64,000 nt of DNA, taken from contig NC_083389.1 of the NCBI RefSeq assembly GCF_031755915.1, positions 27,225,501 to 27,289,500 of the forward strand, read 5' to 3'. Shown one piece after another: positions 33,657 through 45,806 of the stretch; positions within the stretch are counted from its first letter, which is position 1; the number at the start of each line of letters is the position of its first letter. Made by a program: the position numbers and the translations under genes. The stretch is from Ziziphus jujuba (taxonomy: Eukaryota; Streptophyta; Magnoliopsida; Rosales; Rhamnaceae). The notes below the pieces were generated by a model. It made no database searches, had not been told where the DNA came from, and was given only the letters and a program-made list of their open reading frames with translations.

Positions 33657-36286
33657 AGCTTTAATTTGCTATAAATATCAAGCAATGTTGAGCATTGTCT
33701 ATTGTTCCTAGTTTCTATAATCTGTCAACTTATGTACTGTGGGTTTCATGCTTTGTTGTTTTTGTTTCTTGCCAAACTCAACCTTTGGCTAGTCATTAGT
33801 GAAGGTTGTAATCTTTGTTTCAGTTTCAATAAATATTAATAAAAATAAGAAAAAATAATTTGATTATACGTAGGGATGGATTTCAGATTTTTATGTTTCT
33901 GCAATTTTTATTGGGGCCAGAACACATACATATCTAATCTACCATTAGTGAACTACCATATAGATATGTTAAGAAAAGTACACCATACATAGATACCTGC
34001 ATATGACTTGGCAAAGTCATTTTATATAAAGAATGAGGGGAAATTCTACAATATCAAATATAATAACCAAACTTTTGTATCCAATGATGTGACAGTCGAT
34101 TAATGGCTGTTAAATTTATAATGTCCTACAACATGGAAGGCAAAACCAATAAAACAATGTCAAATCAATGGATACCAAAGTTTGGTCACTTTATAATTAC
34201 TCAAGAATGACATATAAACAATACCTAAATGTTTGAAAGAACCAGAAAATGATTAATTTTTCATTGGTGGGGCCAGTACTGCTATTTCTTACGAGAGGAA
34301 GATGGGTTATATAGGGGTGCTTTGGCAAAATCAGTTATTGAAACAATGAAAATATTACAGAAAATGATAATACTAGAGGGGTTATTTTTACTAGTGACCT
34401 TGGCTTGTTGAAGGGGCGTTATTAATTGAAAGTAATTTAACAGCTAGGTAACTAAAAATAGAAGTGTTTCATCATGAAAATTAGCAAAACTTACTAGTAT
34501 GAATGAAAGTTAAATTTCAGATCTTGACAACCAATTAAACATAATTTTATTTCCCAAGAGTATATTAAAAAAAATGCATTTTTTAATTTGATTTTAGCAA
34601 ATTTAGAGAATTTAACTTGGACAAATATTTGCAAAACACAAGGTAAGCTGTTGCTATTGGAAAAGAAATATAGGCAGGCGGCTATCCAAAACAGAAATTT
34701 TATATATATAATATATATAGAAATTCTACGATGCGGATCGCATCCAAAGCGTCGGCTTTGTATGCATCTGTATACATACCGTCTACACCGTAGAAGTCCT
34801 ATATATATATATATATATATAAATCTGGCTATCTAGAGAGACGCAATAATATTTTTAATTTATTTAAGAAAATTGTTAATTTATTCAAAAAAGAAAATAA
34901 AATTATTAATTATCAAGTTTGGTCATTTATATTTATTTATGTTCCAGGAGTAACTGACTCGGAAATTTCAATTGTTTTAGAATTTAGAAAGTGGGGTTTA
35001 ACTTACAGTCCAAGAAAAAGAGAAACAGAGGAATTCTTGGTAGATTGTCTTCTCAGGTATATCCTAAATATTTAGCAAGTTCACGCCATTTGCAAACAAA
35101 ACTAGGAATCGCTGAAGTTGTTGAATCGGAACTTTTAAAACAGCAAAGAATTAGAAAATTTTAACCAAATGATTAATTAATTCCTTCACTTGTAATGTTC
35201 AAATTTTTTGTCTCTAGTTTGCCGACTCATTAATGACTATATTTGGTTCCCCAGTAATATTACAAACATGAAATTTAGTTTATCCAATAAATAAATCTAG
35301 CCTAAAATAATTTGTAGAAGTCATTATCAACAAATAGATTAAGAACAGCACTGCATATTTTATTAATTAAATTAAACAAGTTTCATCCCCTAATATTATT
35401 CAATAACTTGACCAAGTCTCGTTGGTGAGAACTTCTAACGGCGGTATATTTCAGCAATTCAAAGCATCCTTTAAGGTACAACAAGGTATATGGACGTCTA
35501 AAAACAGGATCAAAATGTCAAAAATAATCCATACAAATTATAATATATCCATCATTATTTATTTTGTCATATCTTCCTGGCTTTCTATACAGACAAGGTT
35601 ATTTGGTTGTTTTTACTGAAAATTTTTGGATTGTTCCTCTCAAGAATATATGTAATATTGTAAACAAATTTATTCCATGGTGGATTTTGCGTTAAAGCTT
35701 TAAACAATTGCGCTGATTTTTATTTTATTTTTTATAGAAAAAAAAAAAGCTTTAAACAATTCAAGTTATAATAAGCACCAATTAAATGTGATGTACATTT
35801 TTCTACTTTAAAGTTTTAAATACAGATAGATAGATTACACATGCTGTCTCTGCAACATGTTATGGGAAAATCAATTAAAGGCACCGCATCTAGAGAAACG
35901 ACAACTTGCAAAATATATTTAAAATGCTCTACTAACTTTAATCTCTTACTAGAAAATTATAGTCGGTGGCCCTAAGAATATAATCATTGTTCTGAAAAAT
36001 AATGTGCGCAGAAAGTACTCAAAAAGTTAGAAAAACCCAACAAGTACTTTTCTTCTTTTGTTTATCAAAGATATAAATATATAAGTTAGTCTCATGATCC
36101 ACAGCTTTGTTCAATGCACATTGAATAATGGTAAAACAATCTTGGACCACAATTTTTCTATATGTTTCTTCTTTGGCTTGAACTAAAGCACATTCCAGAA
36201 GCAATTCAACAATATTTCTGAATCAATTCCAAGGTGATTTCTTTGACCAAAATTAAACTGTTATACTCTTCTCTATTGAGACGATG

Positions 36287-36318
<32 letters not shown>

Positions 36319-37231
36319 ATTAATTACCAATATATATGTAAGTGTATTTTACCACAATAAATTTTACACTCGGTTTATTAGCTGTAAAAGAATATATTTC
36401 TGAATGCAAATCATTTGTCCATAAAACTTTCAAATATGATTTGCATTGAGAAATGGGCATTATCGCTACGGCCTTATTGCCTAGGTCCTCTGCTTTAAGT
36501 TACCCGAAAAACAAATAGTTCCTCTGCTTTTGTTCTTCTGAAGTTTGACTTCCAACAGTTGCAGTCTAGGACTAGGAGTTCACGTCTAGAATAGTTATTA
36601 TCATTTCTTTTAGAGTTCTACTTTTGCTAATTATTTATGTTTATTACCAATGGAATCCTATTGAAATAACAAAAGTTGATCAGTTGCATTCAACTTTTTT
36701 ATGATTTTATAAATTAAAAATCTAATATGAAAAAGTGAATGTAAATAATTAAAATGCCATATAGACATATGAATCCTAATAATTATTGATCAAGGAATGT
36801 GAGAAATAGCATTTTTTTCTTTATTCCAACAATAATCTGTTTCATTATGTATGAAGATAGAAATTTTCTTGTTTATATTTGCTTTAACATATTTTATTAT
36901 TTCATTCAATAAGTCACCTACATATCTCGAATTTTTTTTTTTTTTTAATGAACACCAATCTGGGATTAGTATACTTCCGAAACTTTGACAAGTAAACATC
37001 TTTATTATAATTTATAGAAAATAATACAACTTTTTTTCAATATCCTTTTTAAAGTATTCAAACCCAAAATATCAATAAGCAAGCTAGATGAGATCACAAC
37101 TCACAAACACTTATTTTGGAAACATACACAAAACAACTTGAACGCCACCCTCTCAAACTTTTAGGTGATCAAAGCAAGATCGAAATTTGACAAACATATA
37201 AAATTCATTTAAAACCAAAGCTTGATTTAAT
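33657..37231. other. 3.6-kb spacer between PR-10 genes H and I
   Basis: AT-rich. Contains a small inverted-repeat element at 34720-34800 next to a TA microsatellite (34801-34821) and another TA microsatellite at about 36291-36312. The region ends with the 3' flank of gene I. No gene or gene remnant is seen. Confidence 0.6.
34720..34800. mobile_element. 81-bp MITE-like inverted-repeat element
   Basis: The left end GAAATTCTACG and the right end CGTAGAAGTCC are imperfect inverted repeats (both contain TTCTACG/CGTAGAA). Both sides are TATATA sequence, consistent with TA-targeted insertion into a TA microsatellite. The interior has a GATGCGGATCGCATCC hairpin and CATCTGTATACATACCGTC. Another site (16181-16340) starts similarly (GGAAATTCTATAC) and contains ACCGTCCACACC near its right end, so a family is likely. 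Confidence 0.5.
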
Positions 37232-37922
37232 TTAGTTGTAGGCATCAGGGTTCTGGTGGAGGTAGCCCTCAAGAACCTTGAAAAGGCCACCGGCTCTATC
37301 TTTGCCTGCCTTGATTTGTTCTTCAGTGATTTCCACCTCGCCAATGGTGTGGTACTTGCTGATGTTCTTAATGATTGTTCCTCCATCAGCGGCTGCAACG
37401 AACTTGTTCTCATACTCGATTTTCTCAACTTTGTCACTCAAAACATCGCCTTCGATCACGGCGTAGCTGTAGGTGAGGCTGTCTATGTCAACTTTGTTAA
37501 CCTTGTGCTTCACATACTTGAATTGGGCACCTTCACATATATATTCAAACACATATATAATTAGCTTAACTAATTTATATCATCCATATTATAAACTAAA
37601 TCACTCTGATTTTTTTACCCAAAAAAAAAAAAAAAAAAAACACTTTTGGTATGAGTAAGAATTAAAAGTAGTTTAAAAAGAGTGTATTTGTAAATAAAAT
37701 TAATTTAATACTAATTAATTAATTAATTAATTAATTACCCTCTCCGAAATGGATCTTCTTGACGGTTCCAGCTCCACCATCTCCTTCAAGGATTTCAATT
37801 TGCTTGACAGCCTGGGGTGCAATCTGTGGGATGAGCTTGTCACCATCAACAACAAAGGCCTTGAAAAGCCTAGCTGGAGCAACGGTGGAGGTGATCTCTG
37901 ATTCATAAGTTAAAACACCCAT
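37232..37922 (-). CDS. PR-10 / Bet v 1-like protein, gene I
   Basis: Exons 37922-37739 and 37530-37232, intron 208 bp, 160 residues. It starts [20 protein letters not shown], has GDGGAG in the loop and IHFGEG at the junction. Exon 2 has [60 protein letters not shown] and ends HQNPDAYN. It groups with G and J. The intron is enlarged and begins with a tetranucleotide repeat: the donor GT is immediately followed by (AATT)n at 37712-37736. The start is fixed by the conserved MGV. No disabling change is seen. Confidence 0.93.
37712..37736 (-). repeat. (TTAA)6 tetranucleotide repeat at the splice donor of PR-10 gene I
   Basis: On the minus strand the exon ends GAGAGG and the intron starts GTAATTAATTAA, so the repeat forms most of the 5' splice-site downstream part. 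Confidence 0.9.
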
Positions 37923-38038
37923 GATTGATTTTTAAAGAAAGGGGTTTGAAAAAAGATCAAAAACAAGAAAGTTATTGGATTAAAACTAGCTAGTTGAAGG
38001 AGTTTTTGAGCTGTGGAGATGATGAATACTAGAGATGG

Positions 38039-38047
38039 TATTTATAG
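38039..38047 (-). promoter_or_regulatory. TATA box of PR-10 gene I
   Basis: CTATAAATA on the minus strand, about 117-125 bp upstream of the ATG. Confidence 0.65.
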
Positions 38048-41000
38048 GCTGAGGGTGATCTAAAATGCTACCCGTAAGGACATAAAGTTTAGGCCAAGTT
38101 GCATATTTTCTAATTCAAAACTTCCATATCTCTTCGTTTCAAGTTGACGATGACATTGCAATACTCTTACAAATTATGTATAATATTTTAATTTTTGGTC
38201 GAGTATGGCGGCTTTGAAAGAAATAAAAAAATTGTGGGATTCTTTTTATCTAGATGGTCTACTCTACTAATGAAACCATTTCTCAAATGTTTAATAAATT
38301 ATTCATGCGCAAAATTGAGTATTATCGAAGTTGGTTTTTATATGAGAACTATTTATATAACTAAAGTAATTATATAAACAATTCATGAGGATCATCGATC
38401 TAAATTAATTATAGTCTGCAAGCAGAACTGTTTTTGTCATGGTTAAAATTAATAGAATTCAAAATTAATTCTTCACGCCCTATATTCAGTGGTAATTTTT
38501 CTTATCGCAAATCAGGAACCAAACTTAACTTTACTCTAACTGTTGCTGTTGAAAATGTGGTAATCTGATCATTTTGTGAAAACCAAAATCCACCAAGGTT
38601 TATATTTTTTTTTTCTTTAAAAGAAATATTTTGTTGAATGACCTAATGCAATATTTATGTTTATGTTTTATGTTCCTTTTAATTTCTTTTGAATGCCTAA
38701 GTTTTATTGTATTTAGCTTAGGAATTGTCTATTTTTTGGGTATTAATTTTATTTTGTAAAATGGTTATGTGCTGGAAACACAACATGGGTCCATTGTTGG
38801 GGCTGACGTTGTATAAGCTTTTAGAATGAGATTATGATTTTTGGATATGTTATAATAGACATGTAAATGAAAATATAGAAAAAAGAATAACTCAAAAAGG
38901 CCTTAGGAAGCTCAAGATATGCAGATTGCAAATTGGCATAACTGGTGAGATTTCCAGCAGTGATGGCCCACAAGTTTGAGATGAATTAGAGGTCTTACCC
39001 AATTCTTTTGGACTTGATCTTTTCCAGATTTCATCCTTGATATTTTAAATGCCCCATGCCAAAATTCAAGTAATTTGGATGAAGATACCCTAGCCTTCCA
39101 TCTGGTCCAAATAGTAATACAGGATTAGGTGGAGACAGTTTTTTAAAATTCAAAATCTCACAAACTCTTATCATAATTATGCACTCATATGTGAAGCTGC
39201 TAGTTGAACAATTATGTATCATAATTTTGAGTGGAAAATGTGTAAATTTTGAATTTTAAAGACTTCCATTTGTTTACACACACACCTCATATGTATGAGA
39301 CAAGTTTTGTATCTATATATGCAATAAATAAATAAAAAGCAAATATGAATTCGTATGCTGTCTAGTTTTGTATGGCCTACTCTAACATATTCTCTTCTTC
39401 TTCATCTTCTTTTCTTCCTTCAAAACAAAAACTCTAACAATCATAAATATCACCATACCGAAAACAAACATAAAAATCACCTAAACATCAAACCAAAAAT
39501 TGAATTAAAAGTTATGCACAAAACTAACATTTTGTGTACAACATTCTTGACCAAGTGAACCTAAAACCACACTAAACTCCAACAGTTGCTGCATAAAAAT
39601 TAGTCTTTACTAAACATTGTGACTAATCAATGACGAATAGCGCTGGTAATTAGCAGTGATAATGATGATTAAGAAAATTCGTCTGCCCATCAGATTAGAT
39701 CAAGTGGTTCCAAAACTCGTCCTCATTCATCCCATCAGCGTATTATATCCAAAAATCCATCCATGTTCGACTTCTGTATAATTCAATTACAAGTACAGAA
39801 TCTTTTTTTTTTTTTTTGGACGAAAATTACTATGTGGCGGGAAAAAATAATAACGCAGTGCATCTGGATTTTTTTTCTCCTTTTTTTTTTTAATTTTTGT
39901 GGAAAAGCCAAACAGTTAAATTTGACATTGTTGTAAGATGATGCGATATATGGCCCAATCTGATTTAATCTTATCCAATTAAATAAATAAATAGGTAAAC
40001 TCATGCTTAGCTTATCTTTCTTTCTTTTCTTTTTTTCTTTTTTTTTTCTTTTTTTTTGAAAACTCATGGTTAATTGGAGAACTTGAAACTTTGGCATCGA
40101 TATCTTTTCTCCTATTCCACCTTTTTTTATTGCAAAAAAAATGATTAATCAATTAAATAAACAACTTTTTTTCAAAGAAGAAAAATTAGGTTTTGGTTTT
40201 TTAATATAATAACATGTGATTGGTTTTTTATGTCAACTTTCCATGTGACCCACATCAGCATGTTGTACTGAATTTATCAATTATGTCACATGATCTCTAA
40301 AACAACGTTTTAATTAATTTGGATCAAATCGCCGAAAGAATAGAATAACGAATATTTTAGACTAATTAGTTTGCGAACTTTTAATAAATCCGGCCCCAAG
40401 AAATTAATTTGACGAAGTTTGCAAATTAAAGTCTAAGAGTCCTCTTCGTATTTGGAAGCAAGTGTAAGTTTTTATTCTTAAAAGAAACGATTTTTTTAAA
40501 AGGAAGCTATTATATTAATTGATAATTGATTAATTTATTTTAGTTACAATCTTTTTACGCACATATATAAATAAGCAACCTAGTAATTTCTAACAACCCG
40601 GCAATAAAAAATTTTCTACCTGGAAGATAAAAGCAAAACTATGTTTTATTATTAATCAAGCTGTATCATTTACAACTTAAATAATAAGAGGTGCAGTAGG
40701 TTAGGAGGATTAAGAAAATGGGAAAGATTGACTTAATTATGTATAAGAAATTAGTTTGGCTTCCTACGAAAGCAAAAGAAAAACAAATTAAAAAATTAGT
40801 GAAAGTATGCGAGAATGTAATATATATATATATATATATATATACAATTTTGATATGATAAGGACAAGAAAAGGCAAACTATATTATTTAAATATATTTT
40901 GATTTTATTTTTTTTTATATAAAACATAACGACCTATATAGGATCCATAGCAACTATTATAAATAATTATTATAAATGGTTACTTTTATAACTTTTAAAT

Positions 41001-41095
41001 TTATTTTTATTAAATGATAATGAACGAGAATGATATAATTTTGCCAGGTAAGATGTGCTTATTATAAGTTTCTCACAACATTTCTATTATATCAA

Positions 41096-41160
<65 letters not shown>

Positions 41161-42575
41161 ACATATATAAATATGTATTTTTCTTTTTTGAAATAATATA
41201 TAAATATGTATATGTGTATGTTATTGATTGGACGTGGGCCTCCCAAAAAATTTTGATTTCTATATCCTTGAAGGGATATATTATAAAATGTAAGATTAGA
41301 GATGATGCGAAAGATGGAGCATATTCTTGGAAGCATAAAAGAAAAATAAAAAAAAATAAAAATAAACGGATGAGCATATTCTTCACTCGTGAGAGATACA
41401 AAATATTATATTAAGAATTTACCTATGTATGTATCTTATATGCGAGTAATCGTTAGTGATAAATAAATCTTTTAAATAAAAGTACGAAAATTATAGTCTT
41501 CCCAAAATACCCTTGAAGAGGTTCTGATTTTACATTTATACATTTAAGTACAAATCTTTATTCAATATAAACGATAAATATACGTCCTAACTTTCATAAG
41601 GTGATAAGAAACTGATATAGAATATATATTTTTAACATTTACTACATCAATATGTTTTAAATAGATTAAAATCATATATTATATATAAATATATATCATC
41701 AAATTCTTATTAAGCAGATTTAATGATTTGAGTTCAATGTTAAAATTAAAAATTAATTACTGATTTTAATATAGAACTAGGGATATATTAAAATCCTATC
41801 TAGTGATATTCAATCATCTCTAACTATATTTTTAAATGTTAATCAAATGAAATGGGTTGTGTAAATATATATATATTGCTAAGATTTATATATAATATAA
41901 ACATAAATATCTATCAAGCATGAAGAAATTTAAGGCAGGGCCCAAGTGTATAATGTTCGTGCAATGAGGATGTATTTTTATATCGGGGGCTGACCCACCA
42001 CACTCCCCTAAAATCTAGCCCACACCAGAGTCTGAGCCTCAGCATATCCATAATTCCCAGCAACGTTGTCCAAACTATGGTACTGAAATTGAACTATATC
42101 TCTATATATAAACAAGAATATTTCCCTTTCACTGCCTATCAGAAATCTGTGACGTACTAATATTTGCATCATTTTTCAGGTCCTACCTTTTGATTTCATG
42201 ACATCAGAAAATGGTTCTACCTTATTGGTCCTATTATTCAATCTTATTAATATATCTATATAATATCAATTTATCCATTACATGAGTTATATAACTTTGT
42301 TAGATATGACCACCTTGTTTGATATCTAAATTTAACATAAGAAATTAAATTATCCAAATGGGATTGCAGAAACATTCAACAATATAAGCCGCTGAAAAAA
42401 AAGAACTTTGACCTGGAAAGGAGAGAAAGAGAAATTAAAGTGCAAGTAGTTTCTTATTATATATTTATGGAAAATGGACAACACAAAGCAATTCCACATT
42501 ACTTATTGGAAATCTAAATTGGTACCGAGAGTGGTCTACTACTTTCAAAACAAACTTAAAACACAGGACATAGAT
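38048..42575. other. 4.5-kb spacer between PR-10 genes I and J
   Basis: AT-rich with several homopolymers, a TA microsatellite (about 40819-40844) and a 49-bp CT microsatellite (41099-41147). A less AT-rich block at about 38760-39130 (GGGGCTGACGTTG, CCAGCAGTGATGGCCC) differs from its surroundings and may be an old repeat; nothing in it is recognised. ORFs across the CT tract are low-complexity artefacts. No gene is called. Confidence 0.55.
41099..41147. repeat. (CT)24 microsatellite
   Basis: The longest CT run of the window, followed by GTGTATATATATA. Confidence 0.92.
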
Positions 42576-43187
42576 TTAGTTGCAGGCATCAGGATTTTGG
42601 AGAAGGTAGTTTTCAACAAGCTTGAACAGACCGGAGGCTTTCTCTTTGCCATCCTTGACCTGCTCTTCCTTAATTTCCACATCACCTTTGGTGTGGTACT
42701 TGCTATTATTCTTAATGATCGTCCCTCCTTCAGCGGTTGCAACAAACTTGCTCTCGTAAGATATTTTCTCGAGTTTGTCAGACAAAGCATCGCCTTCGAT
42801 CAAACTGTAGCTATAGGTTAAGTTATCTTTGTCAAGTGCATCAATCTTGTGCTTCACATAGCTGAAGCTGCTTCCTGCAGCATGCAACACATTATTTTTC
42901 TTTTGCTTTCAAGAAACATTTTTGGAAGTACGGAAAAAAACAAAAAAAAAAAAAAAAAAGTGCTTTCGAAATGGTCATGACGATCATCAGTATATAACTA
43001 ACATTCTCCGAAGGTGATCTTCTTGATGGTTCCAACACCACCATCTCCTTCAATGATTTCTGAACTCTTAACAGCCTGAGGTGCAATCTTTTGGGACAAG
43101 GTTGTCGCCGTCCAGGACGAAAGCTTTGAAGAGCCTAGCAGGAGAGACTGTGGAGGTGAACTCGGATTCGTATGTCAAGACACCCAT
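42576..43187 (-). pseudogene. PR-10 / Bet v 1-like pseudogene, gene J
   Basis: Exon 1 (43187-43003, 185 bp) starts [20 protein letters not shown] but has one extra A near 43091-43094 (CCCAAAAGATTGCA where paralogs have CCAAAGATTGCA), so the frame changes after DNLVPK and ends at a TAA at 43068. Independently, the last exon base is T instead of G. After normal splicing (donor GT kept, acceptor before 42874) the junction codon is TGA instead of GGA. Exon 2 (42874-42576) is open and normal in length, with [20 protein letters not shown] and [19 protein letters not shown], but ends DACN for DAYN. It groups with G and I. Loss seems recent because exon 2 is otherwise intact. Confidence 0.88.
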
Positions 43188-43278
43188 GATTATGATCAAA
43201 AGAGAAGGAATGAAGAGGACGATTATTTGATTCAAATGAAGCTTTTCGGATGTGGAAAAAAATAGATGTTGAAGGTGG

Positions 43279-43287
43279 TTTTTATAG
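43279..43287 (-). promoter_or_regulatory. TATA-like box of PR-10 pseudogene J
   Basis: CTATAAAAA on the minus strand, about 92-100 bp upstream of the ATG. It is still recognisable. Confidence 0.5.
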
Positions 43288-45061
43288 GCAGAGAGTGAAA
43301 GGCTATGGAGTGTACTCAAAAGTGTGCAGATTAGATGCAAATTAAGAGAGTTTAGGCAAAGTTAAATATAGTACTTGATTAATTTTTATTGGAATGGGAA
43401 TATCTACATATTATAATGTGAAAAGGAAATATAATATTTTTTCAAATGCGCAATAATTAATTATTATATTAGTCAAAGAAGGCGTCCTCTAAAAAATCGA
43501 TTGATTCCCATAGGTGTCCCATTCTCAAATTATTCCAAATATATATCTTTTTATTGAAAGTTTCTATACTTTTGTTTTCAAGGCTGGCTAGATAGTAAAT
43601 AATAAATAAATAAAAATCATATAAAAAAAATAAAAAAGAGAAATGATGCTGGGAATATTAATAATAATATATCTAAAATAAAATATTATTTGTCATCAAT
43701 AATATGTTATATAACTATAACAATTTAAATAATTACTATTAAAATATTTATTTTTAGAATTTCAATATAAAAAATAATAGAATTAAATATTTTAATTAAA
43801 ATTTAATACATAAATTGAAAATGATGATAGTTACTAATAATGATAAATAATAATATTTTTTTGGTGTATTAATATTGGCATAGCTTACTTTATCTATCAT
43901 GCATCTTAATTATATGGTTGAGATTAATTATTAGCTTAATTTGATTGATTGGCACTTGGGAGAGATACATCTTTACTTGTTAGCATGGTCTTTGAAATTT
44001 TGTACATACTTTTCGATGAACCTTTCTCACTATATAACATACATATAGGATTTTATTCGAGAACCTTATTCCAATCCAACATAACCAGTTCCCAATAAAA
44101 CATAACACACACACTCTCTCTATAGACATAATGATATATCAACATTTGATAATCCATTTCTCTGTCAATAATTCGGTTAATAATGTTATATTCAAAGGAA
44201 GTCCTTGGCATGACGATTTCTGATATTAAGTTTTAAAGTGCTAATCTCCGTTAATAACTTCACCAATTTGCTTTAAAAAAAAAAAATGTAAAGTATTTTT
44301 TTTTCTTTTTATTTTTGTTACTTTTATTTGGTTCAGGACTTGAAAGCTTGACTTTGATTCAACAGTGGCAGCTGATTTGGTTCCCACATCAGCCACGATC
44401 CTCTGTTTTTCTTCACGAAATTGAGTTCCTTTTTTGGTTCTATTCAGTATTCAACATCTACAATGAAGAATTTTGATTCGCTCCAGCTTAGAAATTTGCA
44501 CCTCTACTACACACACATTGTGCCCACCTAATTAATACCCTTTATCAAACTCTACTAAAAGTCCAAGAAATTCTGACCCACCAATGGAAAAAAAATCAGT
44601 CAATTTCGGATCCTATCAAGACAGTTATCCGTTGTATTAAAGAAATTAATTGATTTTGCCAAAACCATAAGCACAGGTCATTTTAGTAACATGCTTTTTA
44701 TTAAAATATCTATATAATGTTTTTATTTTTATTCTTATTTTTATTTTTTTTCCTTGGTAGATTAATAACAGATTGCAGAAACTCAGTGTATTGTCGTCCA
44801 AACCAAGAACAAGAATTGGTATCAAATTAAATACTTCCATTTTATTTGTTGAAATTGAAACAAAATACAACATCATCCTCTCATTTTATTTAGCACAACT
44901 GGTGATCATGATCTCAAAAGTAAAAAGCCAAATCGTGAATTTGACAGCAGAGTAATTTGAAAAAAAAACAAAAAAAGAAGAAGAAGCATGAAAACCCACA
45001 GCACACAATTTGGATTGGTTTACACAAAGTAGGAAACTATAGATGTAGAAAATATAAAGCC
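43288..45061. other. spacer between PR-10 genes J and K
   Basis: Very AT-rich DNA (43420-43920 especially) with no recognisable repeat family. The right end is the 3' flank of gene K. No gene is seen. Confidence 0.6.
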
Positions 45062-45671
45062 TTAATTGTATGCATCAGGGTTTGCAACAAGGTAAGCCTC
45101 AACAGCCTTGAACAAACCAGAGGCTTTTTCTTTGCCTTCCTTAACTTGCTCTTCACTGAGTTGATTGTCACCCTTGATGTAATATGTGCTTGTGTTCTTC
45201 ACAATGCTTCCGCCATTTGGGCCTGCAACGATCTTGGTGTCGTACGAGATCTTTTCGAGCAGGTCTCCAAGAACATCACCTTCAATCACACTGTAACTGT
45301 ATGTGAAGTTTTCACTGTCTACTGCATCGATTTGGTGCACAACATGCTTGAATTGGCTAGCTGTACAAACAATAAATCATAATCAAAACTATTAGTCAAA
45401 AAAAAAAAAAAAAACAATTGTGTAAATTTGTGGTGCATATAATAAAAGCTTAAACAGGGTAATGAACATATGCTCTAATTAATTTACCTTCACCAAAGTG
45501 AATCTTCTTGATGGTACCGGCTCCTCCATCTCCGGAAACAATTTCGATGCTCTTAATTGCCTGTGGTAGGATTTTTGGGACGAGGTTGTCGGAGTCTAGA
45601 ATTAAGGCCTTGAACAACCTAGCTGGGGCAATGGCAGAGGTGCTTTCGGTTTCAACTGCAAGAACACCCAT
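45062..45671 (-). CDS. PR-10 / Bet v 1-like protein, gene K
   Basis: Exons 45671-45488 and 45360-45062, intron 127 bp, 160 residues. It starts [20 protein letters not shown]; the AVETE replaces the usual TYESE. The loop is GDGGAG, the canonical form, unlike the GNGGPG of H and M. The junction codon is G|CT, giving Ala ([13 protein letters not shown]) where most members have Gly. Exon 2 has [40 protein letters not shown] and ends VANPDAYN. It belongs to the H/K/L/M group and is closest to H in exon 2. A TATA box lies upstream. No lesion is seen. Confidence 0.93.
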
Positions 45672-45797
45672 GATAACTTGGAAAAGGAATTAGTGAAAAT
45701 GATCAAGAAATTATAAAGAGGAGGAAAATGAAGAGGATGATTGAATGGGGGGTTTTGAGAGGTTTTGGAGTGGTGGAGAAGTGTTTGCTTGGGGTGG

Positions 45798-45806
45798 TAT
45801 TTATAG
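45798..45806 (-). promoter_or_regulatory. TATA box of PR-10 gene K
   Basis: CTATAAATA on the minus strand, about 127-135 bp upstream of the ATG. Confidence 0.65.

Noticed and set aside
41055..41414. 119-codon ORF and its antisense ORFs over the CT microsatellite
   Set aside because: The sequence is mostly a dinucleotide repeat read as Ser-Leu or Arg-Glu; no domain and no splice context.
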